Shown here piece after piece: positions 1 through 8,001 of a stretch of 64,000 bases of DNA. The translations under genes and the position numbers were made by a program. The notes under the pieces are model-generated. The model was not told where the DNA came from. It worked only from the letters and a program-made list of their open reading frames with translations, and made no database searches. Source of the stretch: Metaruminococcus_A sp050943475. GTDB taxonomy: Bacteria > Bacillota > Clostridia > Oscillospirales > Ruminococcaceae. How positions within the stretch are numbered: position 1 is the stretch's first letter; each line of letters opens with the position of its first letter. The stretch lies in contig JBMNPF010000012.1 of NCBI GenBank assembly GCA_050943475.1, forward strand, positions 21,890 to 85,889. Reading direction: 5' to 3'.

Positions 1-1337
1 TCAATTCTTGCCTTTACCGTGTTTGCGGGAGCAGCAATGGTAATTCCCTGGAAATAGGCAAAAACACGATTGCTTGTCACCAGATCCTGCTGCCGCACTT
101 GAATGAGAAGCCCCTGTGTTGGCTGATTTTGTGCATTGAGATAAAGAACTTTAGCCGTAAAGCCAACCTGGCTGCCCTCTCCTCTGGCAAAGAAAGAGAG
201 CTGATGGTAGCACCCGGCCTCTACCGCAACTTCCTGATACAAAGTAGCACCGTTTTCCAGGTTAACAGCTAAATCACCAGAGTGTACTCTGCCCTGTTGC
301 CCGACCTTTGCAACCAAATTTGAGACGTTTGCAGACCAGCCAGTTGGAATGTTATTGGTAAAGGCTTCCATTCCACCGTTTACAATCATTTCGCCTTTGG
401 AGCGGCAGGGACAACTGCAGGTTCCGGTTGCGCCGGTAGCACCTGTAGCACCGGTGGCGCCTGTAGCGCCAGTGGCACCAGTAGGGCCGGTGGCTCCAAC
501 CCCAGTTGCGCCGGTGGCACCCGTAGCGCCCGTAGGACCAGTTGGGCCGGTTACTCCAACCCCAGTTGCGCCGGTGGCACCCGTAGCGCCCGTAGGACCA
601 GTTGGGCCGGTTACTCCGACTCCGGTAGCGCCGGTGGCACCCGTGGCGCCCGTAGGACCAGTTGGGCCGGTTACTCCAACCCCAGTTGCGCCGGTGGCAC
701 CCGTGGCGCCCGTAGGACCAGTTGGGCCAACCGCGCCATCAGTTCCGTCAGCACCGCGTGGGATTACAAAGTCTAAAATATGGTTTGGAGAACCGGATAC
801 ATCTGTTACGCTGGCATCTGTTCCGGGATCTCCCGTTGTTGTATTACGGATGGTAATGGTATCTGCCGTTCCGGTTGCCCCGGTAATGCCGTCAGTTCCA
901 GTCGCACCCGTCGGGCCAGTCGGGCCGGTGGGTCCTGTCGGACCTGTTACTCCAACGCCAGTTGCGCCAGTCGCGCCGGTAGGACCGGTTGGGCCCGTTA
1001 CTCCAACACCGGTAGCGCCAGTTGCGCCGGTAGGACCGGTTGGGCCCGTTACTCCAACACCGGTAGCGCCAGTTGCACCGGTAGAACCGGTTGGGCCCGT
1101 TACTCCAACACCGGTAGCGCCAGTTGCACCGGTAGGACCGGTTGGGCCCGTTACTCCAACACCGGTAGCGCCAGTTGCACCGGTAGGACCAGTTGCGCCC
1201 GTGTGGCCAGTCGGGCCGATGGGACCTGTCGGGCCGGTTGCGCCGGTTGCGCAAATTGGTAAAACTGGACAGACTTTCCAGCAGCACGGCCGCGGACAAC
1301 AATGCTCACATTTATTTTCATTGGGATAAATTGTCAA
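1..1337 (-). CDS. Collagen-like spore/exosporium-type surface protein (3' end outside window)
   Basis: The frame starts at a TTG (1337-1335) placed 7 nt after GGAGG and stays open to the left edge, so about 445 residues are visible and the C-terminus is missing. The order is: a short Cys-rich N-terminus (about residues 10-30, with CEHCC, CC and CPV...IC), a collagen Gly-X-Y block rich in GAT/GPT/GVT triplets, a short non-collagen segment (about residues 145-195, containing IRNTTTGDPGTDASV and IPRGADG, a linker type known from Firmicute collagen-like proteins), a second Gly-X-Y block, and a C-terminal domain opening with MIVNGGMEAF that looks like a jelly-roll of the NTTRR-F1 type. Such proteins decorate exosporium or cell surface filaments. 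Exosporium location is inferred; no signal peptide is visible, which fits mother-cell assembly. Confidence 0.8.
   Translation of the reverse strand, partial: MTIYPNENKCEHCCPRPCCWKVCPVLPICATGATGPTGPIGPTGHTGATGPTGATGATGVGVTGPTGPTGATGATGVGVTGPTGSTGATGATGVGVTGPTGPTGATGATGVGVTGPTGPTGATGATGVGVTGPTGPTGPTGPTGATGTDGITGATGTADTITIRNTTTGDPGTDASVTDVSGSPNHILDFVIPRGADGTDGAVGPTGPTGATGATGATGVGVTGPTGPTGATGATGATGVGVTGPTGPTGATGATGATGVGVTGPTGPTGATGATGATGVGATGPTGATGATGATGATGATGATGTCSCPCRSKGEMIVNGGMEAFTNNIPTGWSANVSNLVAKVGQQGRVHSGDLAVNLENGATLYQEVAVEAGCYHQLSFFARGEGSQVGFTAKVLYLNAQNQPTQGLLIQVRQQDLVTSNRVFAYFQGITIAAPANTVKARI
501..732. repeat. 60-bp tandem repeat, about 4 units
   Basis: Near-identical 60-bp units lie at 501-560, 561-620, 621-680 and 681-732 (the last one diverges at its end). 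They encode a 20-residue collagen block on the minus strand. Because 20 is not a multiple of three, each unit carries a two-residue Gly-Val interruption in the Gly-X-Y register. Confidence 0.85.
957..1160. repeat. 51-bp tandem repeat, 4 units
   Basis: Units at 957-1007, 1008-1058, 1059-1109 and 1110-1160 differ by only a few bases and a partial fifth follows. Each encodes 17 residues of the collagen region with the same Gly-Val break as the 60-bp units, so the two arrays differ by one GAT triplet. Recombination between units should make this locus length-variable. Confidence 0.85.
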
Positions 1338-1623
1338 TATGATTCCTCCAATCGAGAAAATAGAACCTTCTATCCCAATATATGCCAAGAAATAACTACG
1401 GCTACTTTTTTCGTGCTTCTCAGGCAAAAACAACCGAACCATTTTGTCCTGCTGTTGGTGCTTGAATTTTCCCAAACCGCTCGGTTCCAGAATGCATCCT
1501 GGTAATACTATTTGTATTATATATTGTTTTATATACAAAAATGCTGCTGTAAACAAGATGATTATTTTCGCAGTGAAATTGCTGTATTCAATGGGACGCC
1601 AGACAGTGGCATCTGCCACATTC
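1338..1623. other. Non-coding stretch between collagen-like gene and MFS terminator
   Basis: I see no convincing gene here. On the minus strand it is the upstream region of the collagen-like gene. A CATATATT element near 1378-1385 could be part of a sporulation sigma factor promoter, but no good matching upstream element is visible. Confidence 0.4.
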
Positions 1624-1652
1624 GAAAAAGCCGGATGCAAAGCATCCGGCTT
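1624..1652 (-). terminator. Intrinsic terminator of the MFS gene
   Basis: An 11-bp perfect stem (1628-1638 with 1642-1652, loop AAA) is followed on the minus strand by a run of T residues. It lies 20 bp past the MFS stop codon. Confidence 0.85.
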
Positions 1653-1671
1653 GAACAATCTGTTTCTATTC

Positions 1672-2955
1672 TTATTCAGACTCCATTCCAAGCCCCGCAT
1701 CATCGTGCCGCTTAAGGGTTTTGGAAAACAGTATCAGCAAAATACAGACCGCAAACACCGCAATGTTAAAAACAAACGGCAGCGTGCGGTTGATGGAGGA
1801 AAGCCAGCCAACCAGCCAGCCAAAGGGAGCGCTGCAGCCGATCATGACGACATGCATCAAACCATATGCACGGGAACGCTCTTCTTTGTCGATAAAAAGG
1901 GCGGTGAGCGAATCCTTGCGGGGAGTGACCAATGCAAATGCAAAAGCCTCTGCAAAGGTATAAAGCCAAATCATGGTAAGGTTTTGGGGCGGGGCCAGCA
2001 ACAAAAGCAGATGGCTCAGCACATAAAGCCCAAGGCCAATGGGCATGACGACACGGTACTTCATCCGGTTGAAAACACTCTGCACCAGTAGAATAAAGAC
2101 CAGCATAATAGCGGCACGCACCATTGGAAAAATAGGGATATAGGTCTCCGAAATGCCGAGGTTCTGGGTGACATACAGGCCGAAGAAGCTGCCGGTTACC
2201 ATGGTGTAAATGTTGTTGAGCACCATAAAGACCACCACAAAAATCATGGCAGGTGAATGCAGCATCTTCCGCAATACATCCTTATAGCCAACAAAAAGGC
2301 GGAACATCGAGGTGTTTCTGGTTTCTTCCATCCGCTTGCGGCCCATTTCGGTCTCGGTTCCTCGGACAAAGAGGATGACAAACTTTGCCGTCATGGAGAG
2401 GAAGGAGAAAAAGTAGATAAACCGGACGGCGGTGACCATACCAAAACCGTCAACCAGCACGGTGGAAAGAGGCGCGAAAAAGACGGCAATCAGGCCGGTG
2501 ACCTGAATCCAGGTGAACGCGTTGACCAGTTTGGAATCGTCGCAGTCCTCAACAAAAAGGCAGGTCCAGGAAACATTGGTAATCTGGAACATACTGTTGC
2601 AGATAGAGGCCGCGAGGAACCACCAGAAGTCCTGAGCGAACGCCCAAATCAGGCAGGGCACCGACCAGGCAAGGGTGTCAAAAATAATGGTAGTCATGCG
2701 GCGGCCGAATTTGTCGGTCAAAACGCCGCCGAACAACGCCGTAACAACCTGAAAGCACATGCCAATGGTGAGCAGCAGACCAATTTGGGTGTCGTTGACG
2801 CCAAGGGCATACATATATAAGGTGGCAAAGGGTGTAAAAAGATTGTAAGGGATGTTCCAAAGCGGCTCGGTAAGCAAGCTGATTTTTGGGTTCCCCTTAA
2901 GTTCAATCAGGGTGCGGAACAGGTCATGCCGCTTTAATTTTTCAGAGAGATTCAT
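1672..2955 (-). CDS. MFS family permease
   Basis: The 427-residue product has about 12 hydrophobic segments. It contains the MFS signature loop between helices 2 and 3 (GGVLTDKFGRR, about residues 75-85), typical of major facilitator superfamily transporters that move small solutes by proton or solute exchange across the cytoplasmic membrane. The longest frame begins further upstream, but the ATG at 2955 has AAAGGA 7 nt before it and gives the conserved-looking start MNLSEKL. The gene is monocistronic, with its own terminator. Substrate cannot be told from sequence; the overall character is that of drug or sugar efflux-type MFS proteins. Confidence 0.8.
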   Translation of the reverse strand: MNLSEKLKRHDLFRTLIELKGNPKISLLTEPLWNIPYNLFTPFATLYMYALGVNDTQIGLLLTIGMCFQVVTALFGGVLTDKFGRRMTTIIFDTLAWSVPCLIWAFAQDFWWFLAASICNSMFQITNVSWTCLFVEDCDDSKLVNAFTWIQVTGLIAVFFAPLSTVLVDGFGMVTAVRFIYFFSFLSMTAKFVILFVRGTETEMGRKRMEETRNTSMFRLFVGYKDVLRKMLHSPAMIFVVVFMVLNNIYTMVTGSFFGLYVTQNLGISETYIPIFPMVRAAIMLVFILLVQSVFNRMKYRVVMPIGLGLYVLSHLLLLLAPPQNLTMIWLYTFAEAFAFALVTPRKDSLTALFIDKEERSRAYGLMHVVMIGCSAPFGWLVGWLSSINRTLPFVFNIAVFAVCILLILFSKTLKRHDDAGLGMESE

Positions 2956-3141
2956 AGTATCATCCTTTGAGCAGCGCACAAGGCGCCGAAATTCATCTGG
3001 TATTGGAATTTCCACGGACCAAAGCCTTGGAACGGGGATGCAGAATTTGTTTGGCACTGTACCGAAAAATTGCACTGCCCACCGCCACAGAGCCGGTTTT
3101 GCAAAACAGCGCTAAAAAAAGCAGGCTGCGCATAAAAATTG

Positions 3142-3570
3142 TTATCGAAAATACCAGAGGTACATATTGCTGCCATAATTTTCATCGGGGCTGGCGGCAA
3201 AGCCGAAACGCCGGTAAAAGCCTTCACGGCCGTGAGCTGCAATCAGGCTGATCATTACTTTTTGGCCGGGATGAAGATCCTCTTTTATTTTTTCCAGGAG
3301 CAGGCGGACCAACGCAGAGCCAATCCCCTTTCCCTGGTAATCCGGCAGTACGGCGACGTCCACAAGAACGGCGACCATTCCCCCATCCCCTACGCAGCGC
3401 GCAATACCAACGACACTGTCATTGGCCGCATCCACCGCAGATACAAGATGCACCGAATTTTTCAAACCATTGGCTACCTGTTCGCGCTCGGCGGCAGGCC
3501 ATCCCACAGAGGCGCCCACGCGCAGATAATCTTCCTCTGTAAAGACGTCTTTGTAATAAATTGCGGCCAT
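3142..3570 (-). CDS. GNAT family N-acetyltransferase
   Basis: The 142-residue protein shows the GNAT acetyl-CoA loop VLPDYQGKGIGSALV (about residues 73-87) and the late motif GFYRRFGFAASPDENYGS seen in the YjgM/PanZ-like branch that acts on small amines or amino acids. The ATG at 3570 sits 6-7 nt after GGGGGAG; the longer frame would add 15 poorly conserved residues. It stands alone, upstream of the MFS gene on the same strand with a gap of about 190 bp. The substrate is unknown. Confidence 0.8.
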   Translation of the reverse strand: MAAIYYKDVFTEEDYLRVGASVGWPAAEREQVANGLKNSVHLVSAVDAANDSVVGIARCVGDGGMVAVLVDVAVLPDYQGKGIGSALVRLLLEKIKEDLHPGQKVMISLIAAHGREGFYRRFGFAASPDENYGSNMYLWYFR

Positions 3571-3876
3571 ATTGTTCTCCCCCAGTCGATCCAGGTGACC
3601 AACAGAAGCAACCAATCAGACATGATCCACGCTGGCAGCTTTTCCCATATCCGGCATCTTGTGAGCCGCAATCAAAAAACACAGCCAATCCATCCGAACG
3701 GACCATTGGCTGCTCCCGCAATGTCGAAACGCCCGCGGCATAGGCAATCAGCCGGCTAAGCGTACTATAACACGATGTAATTTACCACATTCGACTGTTA
3801 AAATCAATGGGAAAAAGGTTCAAATAAAATGGGGATTCTTTGTATAACATTTTGGGTAAGAAGTTTGTAATGTGTA

Positions 3877-3938
3877 TTGACTTCGCCCTATATCTACACT
3901 ATAATGTAGAAGATATATTTTTAGAGCACAATATCTTG
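3877..3938 (+). promoter_or_regulatory. Sigma-A promoter and two NrdR-like boxes of the nrd operon
   Basis: TTGACT (3877-3882) and TATAAT (3900-3905) are separated by exactly 17 bp. Two sites match the NrdR box core CWATATATWG: CTATATCTAC at 3888-3897, between -35 and -10, and CAATATCTTG at 3929-3938. They are 41 bp apart, about four helical turns, so two NrdR units could bind the same face. A 6-bp inverted repeat TCTACA/TGTAGA also flanks the -10. Other DNA from 3571 to 3876 shows nothing recognisable. Confidence 0.75.
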
Positions 3939-3957
3939 TATGGAAGGATGTAAAGAA

Positions 3958-6222
3958 ATGCTTACATCAATCGTCAAGCGGGACGGGCGCAAAGTCCCCT
4001 TTGAACTGGATAAAATCACGGTTGCCGTTTACAAGGCGGCACAGGCCATTGGCGGAAAAGACCACCAGATGGCGGAAGACATTGCAAACAAGGTCTGTAT
4101 CTACATTGAAGGCGAGCTTGGCGTTACCGAGCCAACCGTAGAGCAGATTCAGGACGCGGTGGAAAAATGCCTCATCGAGGACGGGCACGCCCAAACAGCG
4201 AAGGCATTCATCCTGTACCGCAGCGAGCGCACCCGGATGCGGGAGATGAACACCCGGCTGATGAAGGTCTACGAAGACCTCACCTTCAAGGATTCCAGCG
4301 AAAACGATTTGAAACGGGAAAACGCCAACATCAACGGCGATACAGCCATGGGCACCATGCTCAAATATGGTTCCGAAGGCGCAAAGCAGTTTTACAACAT
4401 GTTCATTCTTGACCCCAAGCACGCCAAAGCGCACAACAATGGGGATATTCACATTCATGATCTGGACTTTCTCACCCTGACCACCACCTGCTGCCAGATT
4501 GATATTAAAAAGCTGTTTGAGCACGGATTCTCGACCGGGCACGGCTACCTGCGGGAGCCGAACGACATTGCAAGCTATTCGGCGCTGGCGTGCATTGCCA
4601 TTCAGTCCAACCAGAACGACCAGCACGGCGGCCAGAGCATCCCAAACTTCGACTACGGCATGGCGCCGGGCGTTGCCAAAACCTATGTCAAGCGCTACAC
4701 CCAGAATCTTGCAAAGGCGCTGGAGCTGCTGGCCGGGGCGGAGGACGCCGAAGCGTTTGTCAAAAAGATGCAGCAGAGCCTCGACTGCCAGCCCACCCTT
4801 GCCGACCAGGACGGATACACCGCCAAAGAGGCCGCTTACCTTGCGGAACGTCTCCCGGCTGAAACCGCCGAGGCCGCTCAGCGGTTTGCGCTGAAAAACG
4901 CTGCGCAGGAGACCGAACGCGCCACCTACCAAGCGATGGAAGCGCTGGTGCACAACCTGAACACCATGCACTCCCGCGCGGGCGCGCAGATTCCGTTTTC
5001 TTCCATCAACTACGGCACCGACACCACTCCGGAGGGCCGGATGGTCATTAAAAACATCCTGCTTGCGACCGAAGCAGGGCTTGGCAACGGCGAAACGCCG
5101 ATTTTCCCCATCCACATCTTCAAGGTAAAGGAGGGGGTCAACTACAACTCCGGCGACCCGAACTACGACCTGTTCAAGCTGGCCTGCCAGTGCTCGGCCA
5201 AGCGGCTGTTCCCGAACTTCTCTTTCCTTGACGCACCGTTTAACGCGCAGTATTACAAAGAGGGGCGTCCGGAAACCGAAATTGCCTACATGGGCTGCCG
5301 CACCCGTGTCATTGCCAACAACTACGACAAGGACCGCGAAATTGTGTACGGCCGCGGCAACCTGAGCTTTACTTCCATCAACCTGCCGCGGATTGCCATT
5401 AAATCCAAAGGCGACCTGGATTACTTCTTTGAGGAGCTTGACCGCAAGCTGGATCTGGTCGTTGACCAGCTGATGGCCCGGTTTGCCATCCAGGCAAAAA
5501 AGCGGGTGAAAAATTACCCCTTCCTCATGGGGCAGGGCATTTGGATCGATTCGGAAAAGCTCGGCCCGGACGACGAAGTCGGCGAAGTGCTCAAGCACGG
5601 CACCCTGACCGTCGGCTTCATTGGGCTGGCGGAATGCCTGAAAGCACTGACCGGTGAGCACCACGGCGAAAGCCAGACGGCACAGAACCTTGGCCTTGAA
5701 ATTGTGGGCACTATGCGCAAAAAGATGGACGAGGCCTCCCAAAAAACAGGGCTCAATTTCTCCCTTATCGGAACCCCGGCGGAGGGACTTTCCGGGCGGT
5801 TTGTGCGGATGGACCGCGAACAGTTCGGCAGCATCCCGGGCATTACCGACCGCGATTATTACACCAACAGCTTCCATGTACCGGTTTACTATGAAATCGG
5901 CGCGTACGATAAAATCCGCAAGGAGGCCCCATACCATGCGCTCACCAACGGCGGGCACATCAGCTATGTTGAGATGGACGGCGACCCCTGCGACAACCTG
6001 GAGGCCTTTGAATCCATTGTGCGCTGCATGAAGGAGGCCGGCATCGGGTACGGCTCCATCAATCATCCGGTTGACCGCGACCCGGTCTGCGGCTACACCG
6101 GCATTATCGGGGATGTGTGCCCGCGCTGCGGACGGCGCGAAGGCGAGGCGATCCCGCCGGAGAAGCTCGCGGAACTCCGCAAAATGTACCCCAATATGCC
6201 GGTCTTTTACGGAGCAGAATAA
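3958..6222 (+). CDS. nrdD: Anaerobic (class III) ribonucleoside-triphosphate reductase, main chain lacking the glycyl-radical domain
   Basis: The 754-residue protein reduces ribonucleoside triphosphates to deoxyribonucleotides under anaerobic conditions. An ATP-cone allosteric domain fills about residues 3-92. The catalytic barrel follows, with Cys178-Cys179 (TTCCQID), the NDQHGGQSIPNFDYG motif, and a probable thiyl Cys447 in MGCRTRV. A zinc region near the end has Cys711 and Cys721-x-x-Cys724. The chain then stops about 30 residues later at ...PVFYGAE, without the RxxGYL glycyl-radical motif that ends normal NrdD proteins. That motif is supplied by the next small gene. I chose the ATG at 3958 because AAGGA lies 9 nt upstream; an ATG at 3940 overlaps the ribosome site. 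The operon order is nrdD, radical domain, nrdG. Confidence 0.95.
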   Translation: MLTSIVKRDGRKVPFELDKITVAVYKAAQAIGGKDHQMAEDIANKVCIYIEGELGVTEPTVEQIQDAVEKCLIEDGHAQTAKAFILYRSERTRMREMNTRLMKVYEDLTFKDSSENDLKRENANINGDTAMGTMLKYGSEGAKQFYNMFILDPKHAKAHNNGDIHIHDLDFLTLTTTCCQIDIKKLFEHGFSTGHGYLREPNDIASYSALACIAIQSNQNDQHGGQSIPNFDYGMAPGVAKTYVKRYTQNLAKALELLAGAEDAEAFVKKMQQSLDCQPTLADQDGYTAKEAAYLAERLPAETAEAAQRFALKNAAQETERATYQAMEALVHNLNTMHSRAGAQIPFSSINYGTDTTPEGRMVIKNILLATEAGLGNGETPIFPIHIFKVKEGVNYNSGDPNYDLFKLACQCSAKRLFPNFSFLDAPFNAQYYKEGRPETEIAYMGCRTRVIANNYDKDREIVYGRGNLSFTSINLPRIAIKSKGDLDYFFEELDRKLDLVVDQLMARFAIQAKKRVKNYPFLMGQGIWIDSEKLGPDDEVGEVLKHGTLTVGFIGLAECLKALTGEHHGESQTAQNLGLEIVGTMRKKMDEASQKTGLNFSLIGTPAEGLSGRFVRMDREQFGSIPGITDRDYYTNSFHVPVYYEIGAYDKIRKEAPYHALTNGGHISYVEMDGDPCDNLEAFESIVRCMKEAGIGYGSINHPVDRDPVCGYTGIIGDVCPRCGRREGEAIPPEKLAELRKMYPNMPVFYGAE

Positions 6223-6303
6223 CGAACCGGACGCTAAGGTTCCTGCACAGAGCTTTTACACCGATAGTACACGCCTGATTGGCGAATCAACCATAAAAAA
6301 GAC

Positions 6304-6326
6304 GGCAGCCCTGAATACGGGCTGCC
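6304..6326. other. Hairpin between the two halves of NrdD
   Basis: An 8-bp perfect stem (GGCAGCCC/GGGCTGCC) with a 7-nt loop lies between nrdD and the radical-domain gene. On the plus strand no T-run follows, so read-through is expected. On the minus strand it is followed by GTCTTTTTT and would work as a terminator against antisense transcription. It might also set the relative transcript levels by processing. Confidence 0.6.
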
Positions 6327-6355
6327 GGGCGTTTCAAACAGAAAGGATGTTTACC

Positions 6356-6547
6356 ATGACAACAGAACAGAATGTATCGATCAAAGGCGTTGGCGAAGGC
6401 GTTGGTTTTGAGCGCATCCGCCGGATTACCGGTTACCTCGTCGGCACCCTTGACCGCTTCAACAATGCGAAGCGCGCCGAAGAGCACGACCGCGTTAAGC
6501 ATTGCAGCACCAGTACCGGCGATTCCTCTGCGGTGGAGATGCTGTAA
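6356..6547 (+). CDS. Stand-alone glycyl-radical domain of class III ribonucleotide reductase
   Basis: This 63-residue protein is almost entirely the C-terminal radical segment of NrdD: residues 18-49 read FERIRRITGYLV...RFNNAKRAEEHDRVKH, with Gly26 in RITGYL as the predicted radical site. It has its own ribosome site (AAAGGATG, 6-7 nt before the ATG) and begins 133 bp after the nrdD stop. Its TAA lies one base before the nrdG ATG, so nrdG is probably translationally coupled to it. The preceding nrdD product lacks this segment, so the two proteins should associate to make one active enzyme. The last 14 residues (CSTSTGDSSAVEML) are not part of the family pattern. Confidence 0.88.
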   Translation: MTTEQNVSIKGVGEGVGFERIRRITGYLVGTLDRFNNAKRAEEHDRVKHCSTSTGDSSAVEML

Positions 6548-6548
6548 G

Positions 6549-7064
6549 ATGTCAATGCTGCGGATCTCCGGTATTATCCGGGAATCGGTTGTCGATGGGC
6601 CGGGCGTTCGCTTTGTGGTTTTTACCCAGGGCTGCCCGCACCACTGCCCCGGCTGCCACAATCCGGATACCCATTCCTTTGAGGGCGGCAAGCTGGTGGA
6701 CATCAGCCGCATTGCCGGGGAAATTTCCAAAAACCCCCTGCTCAAAGGCGTAACGCTGAGCGGCGGCGAGCCGTTCTGCCAGCCGGGGCCGCTTGCCGAA
6801 CTGGCGCATACCGTTCATGCCAAAGGGCTGGACGTAATGGTTTACTCCGGCTACACCTTTGAACAGCTTTTAAAACGGGCTGAGACCGAACCCGATGTAC
6901 TGGCTCTTCTCAACGAGACCGACGTCTTAGTGGACGGACGGTTTCTACAAGCAGAAAAGAGCCTGCTGCTCAAATTCCGCGGCTCGAAAAATCAGCGGAT
7001 ATTGGATATCCCCCAAAGCCTTGCAAACGGCGAGCCAATTTGGGCGGAATGGGCAAAATCATAA
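6549..7064 (+). CDS. nrdG: Anaerobic ribonucleotide reductase activating protein (radical SAM)
   Basis: The 171-residue protein carries the radical SAM cluster motif CPHHCPGC (about residues 30-37) and the SAM-binding TLSGGEPF motif. It generates the glycyl radical on the reductase using a [4Fe-4S] cluster and S-adenosylmethionine. Here its substrate would be Gly26 of the separate 63-residue protein encoded just upstream. The open frame extends further upstream but overlaps that gene. The ATG at 6549 follows its stop codon by one base and gives the typical start MLRISGIIRESVVDGPG. Confidence 0.93.
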   Translation: MSMLRISGIIRESVVDGPGVRFVVFTQGCPHHCPGCHNPDTHSFEGGKLVDISRIAGEISKNPLLKGVTLSGGEPFCQPGPLAELAHTVHAKGLDVMVYSGYTFEQLLKRAETEPDVLALLNETDVLVDGRFLQAEKSLLLKFRGSKNQRILDIPQSLANGEPIWAEWAKS

Positions 7065-7113
7065 AAAAGCATCCGGCAGGCAACATCGCCCGCCGGATGC
7101 TTTTTTATTTTGA
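7063..7113. terminator. Bidirectional terminator between nrdG and the convergent gene
   Basis: A 9-bp stem GCATCCGGC/GCCGGATGC (7069-7077, 7092-7100) is flanked by A6 on the left and T6ATTTT on the right, so it can stop transcription from both sides. Confidence 0.9.
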
Positions 7114-7189
7114 TTGATTCCGAAACCGTTTCAAACGCCGCTTTCTCAAAAGAGGCTGCCTGAGGGTCCCAGCTTCATTGCTTCCTCAT

Positions 7190-7891
7190 TCATCCAAGCT
7201 TGCCGAGAGAAACAAGGTACTGAATCAGGCGTGGGGAACGGGTATCAATATCCTGCTGAGTGACGCCGATGTAACGTGCAAGGTCTTTCCCAATTTCCCG
7301 AAGTTCCCGTTTCGTTTCCGGCTCCAGGCGAGTGTGGGCGCTGCACTGTGCAGCGATGTAACGGGTGCTGCACTCCATGCAGACGGTATAACGCCCGGCC
7401 TCTTCCCCACCCTGAACAATGGGAAACGCATAAGCTCTAATCTCAAGCGGCTGCTTTTGCTCCAGCATTTTAAGCGCCCGTTTTTGCTGTTGTTCCAATT
7501 TGGCAAAGAGTACAGCCGTTTCCTCCTCCGAGAGCGGCCCGCCATGCGGTGGCTGCGGCGCGGGTTCCAGCCACTTCGGAAAGCAGGCGGAAACAAGGTT
7601 GAGTTCAAAGCATTCCAACTCCGTCTCCCGCAGTTCAAAGGGGACGGCGTGGTAGGTTTCCACAAGATGGCGTTCCAGATCCTCTATACGGGTTTCAGAA
7701 GGGGTGATATCCCGGGCAGCGGCCTCCACCAACCTGTCAAAATCCGCGGCGGTATCCGTATCCGCATCCGCGGTAAAGATGGCGGTTGGCCCGTCTGCCC
7801 CGCCGATGACGCCAATGGAACAGGCGTTTTTACGCTGTTTCCGCATCTTCCACTTGTGCCAGCCGGTACGCAGATGTTCTAAAAACTGCAT
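7190..7891 (-). CDS. Uncharacterised protein with IGGADGPT motif
   Basis: The 233-residue protein is not one I can assign. Near its start, after a very basic stretch (residues 8-22), it has SIGVIGGADGPTAIF (residues 25-39). This motif is known from the beta subunit of Na+-translocating decarboxylases (OadB/GcdB) and recurs in unrelated small Firmicute proteins. The remainder is hydrophilic, rich in Glu and Leu, with a Cys pair (CMEC, about residue 175). It has no clear membrane segments, so it is not a decarboxylase subunit. The ATG at 7891 is preceded by GGAAAGGA at 7 nt; the longer frame lacks a ribosome site. It is transcribed convergently with nrdG. Confidence 0.65.
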   Translation of the reverse strand: MQFLEHLRTGWHKWKMRKQRKNACSIGVIGGADGPTAIFTADADTDTAADFDRLVEAAARDITPSETRIEDLERHLVETYHAVPFELRETELECFELNLVSACFPKWLEPAPQPPHGGPLSEEETAVLFAKLEQQQKRALKMLEQKQPLEIRAYAFPIVQGGEEAGRYTVCMECSTRYIAAQCSAHTRLEPETKRELREIGKDLARYIGVTQQDIDTRSPRLIQYLVSLGKLG

Positions 7892-7908
7892 TGTAAAATC
7901 CTTTCCGC

Positions 7909-7937
7909 TTGCATCGAGGTACAAGCTCTGGTATGAT
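7909..7937 (+). promoter_or_regulatory. Promoter of the cupin gene
   Basis: TTGCAT (7909-7914) and TATGAT (7932-7937) are spaced 17 bp apart and lie about 65 bp before the cupin start. The element overlaps the first codons of the divergent IGGADGPT gene's leader. Confidence 0.6.
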
Positions 7938-8001
7938 GAGAACAATGGGCGCTGCGCCCAGAATGATAAACTTCAATCAGACAGCAAAGGAGCAATTCAT
8001 C

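Noticed and set aside
349..1329. Long plus-strand frame rich in VAPVAPVGPVTPTP repeats
   Set aside because: It is the antisense shadow of the collagen Gly-X-Y repeats; only the minus-strand frame has a Shine-Dalgarno site, a Cys-rich head and a structured tail domain.
3967..6066. 699-codon open frame antisense to nrdD
   Set aside because: nrdD is unmistakable on the plus strand; the antisense frame is a by-product of GC-rich codon usage and has no recognisable domain or ribosome site.
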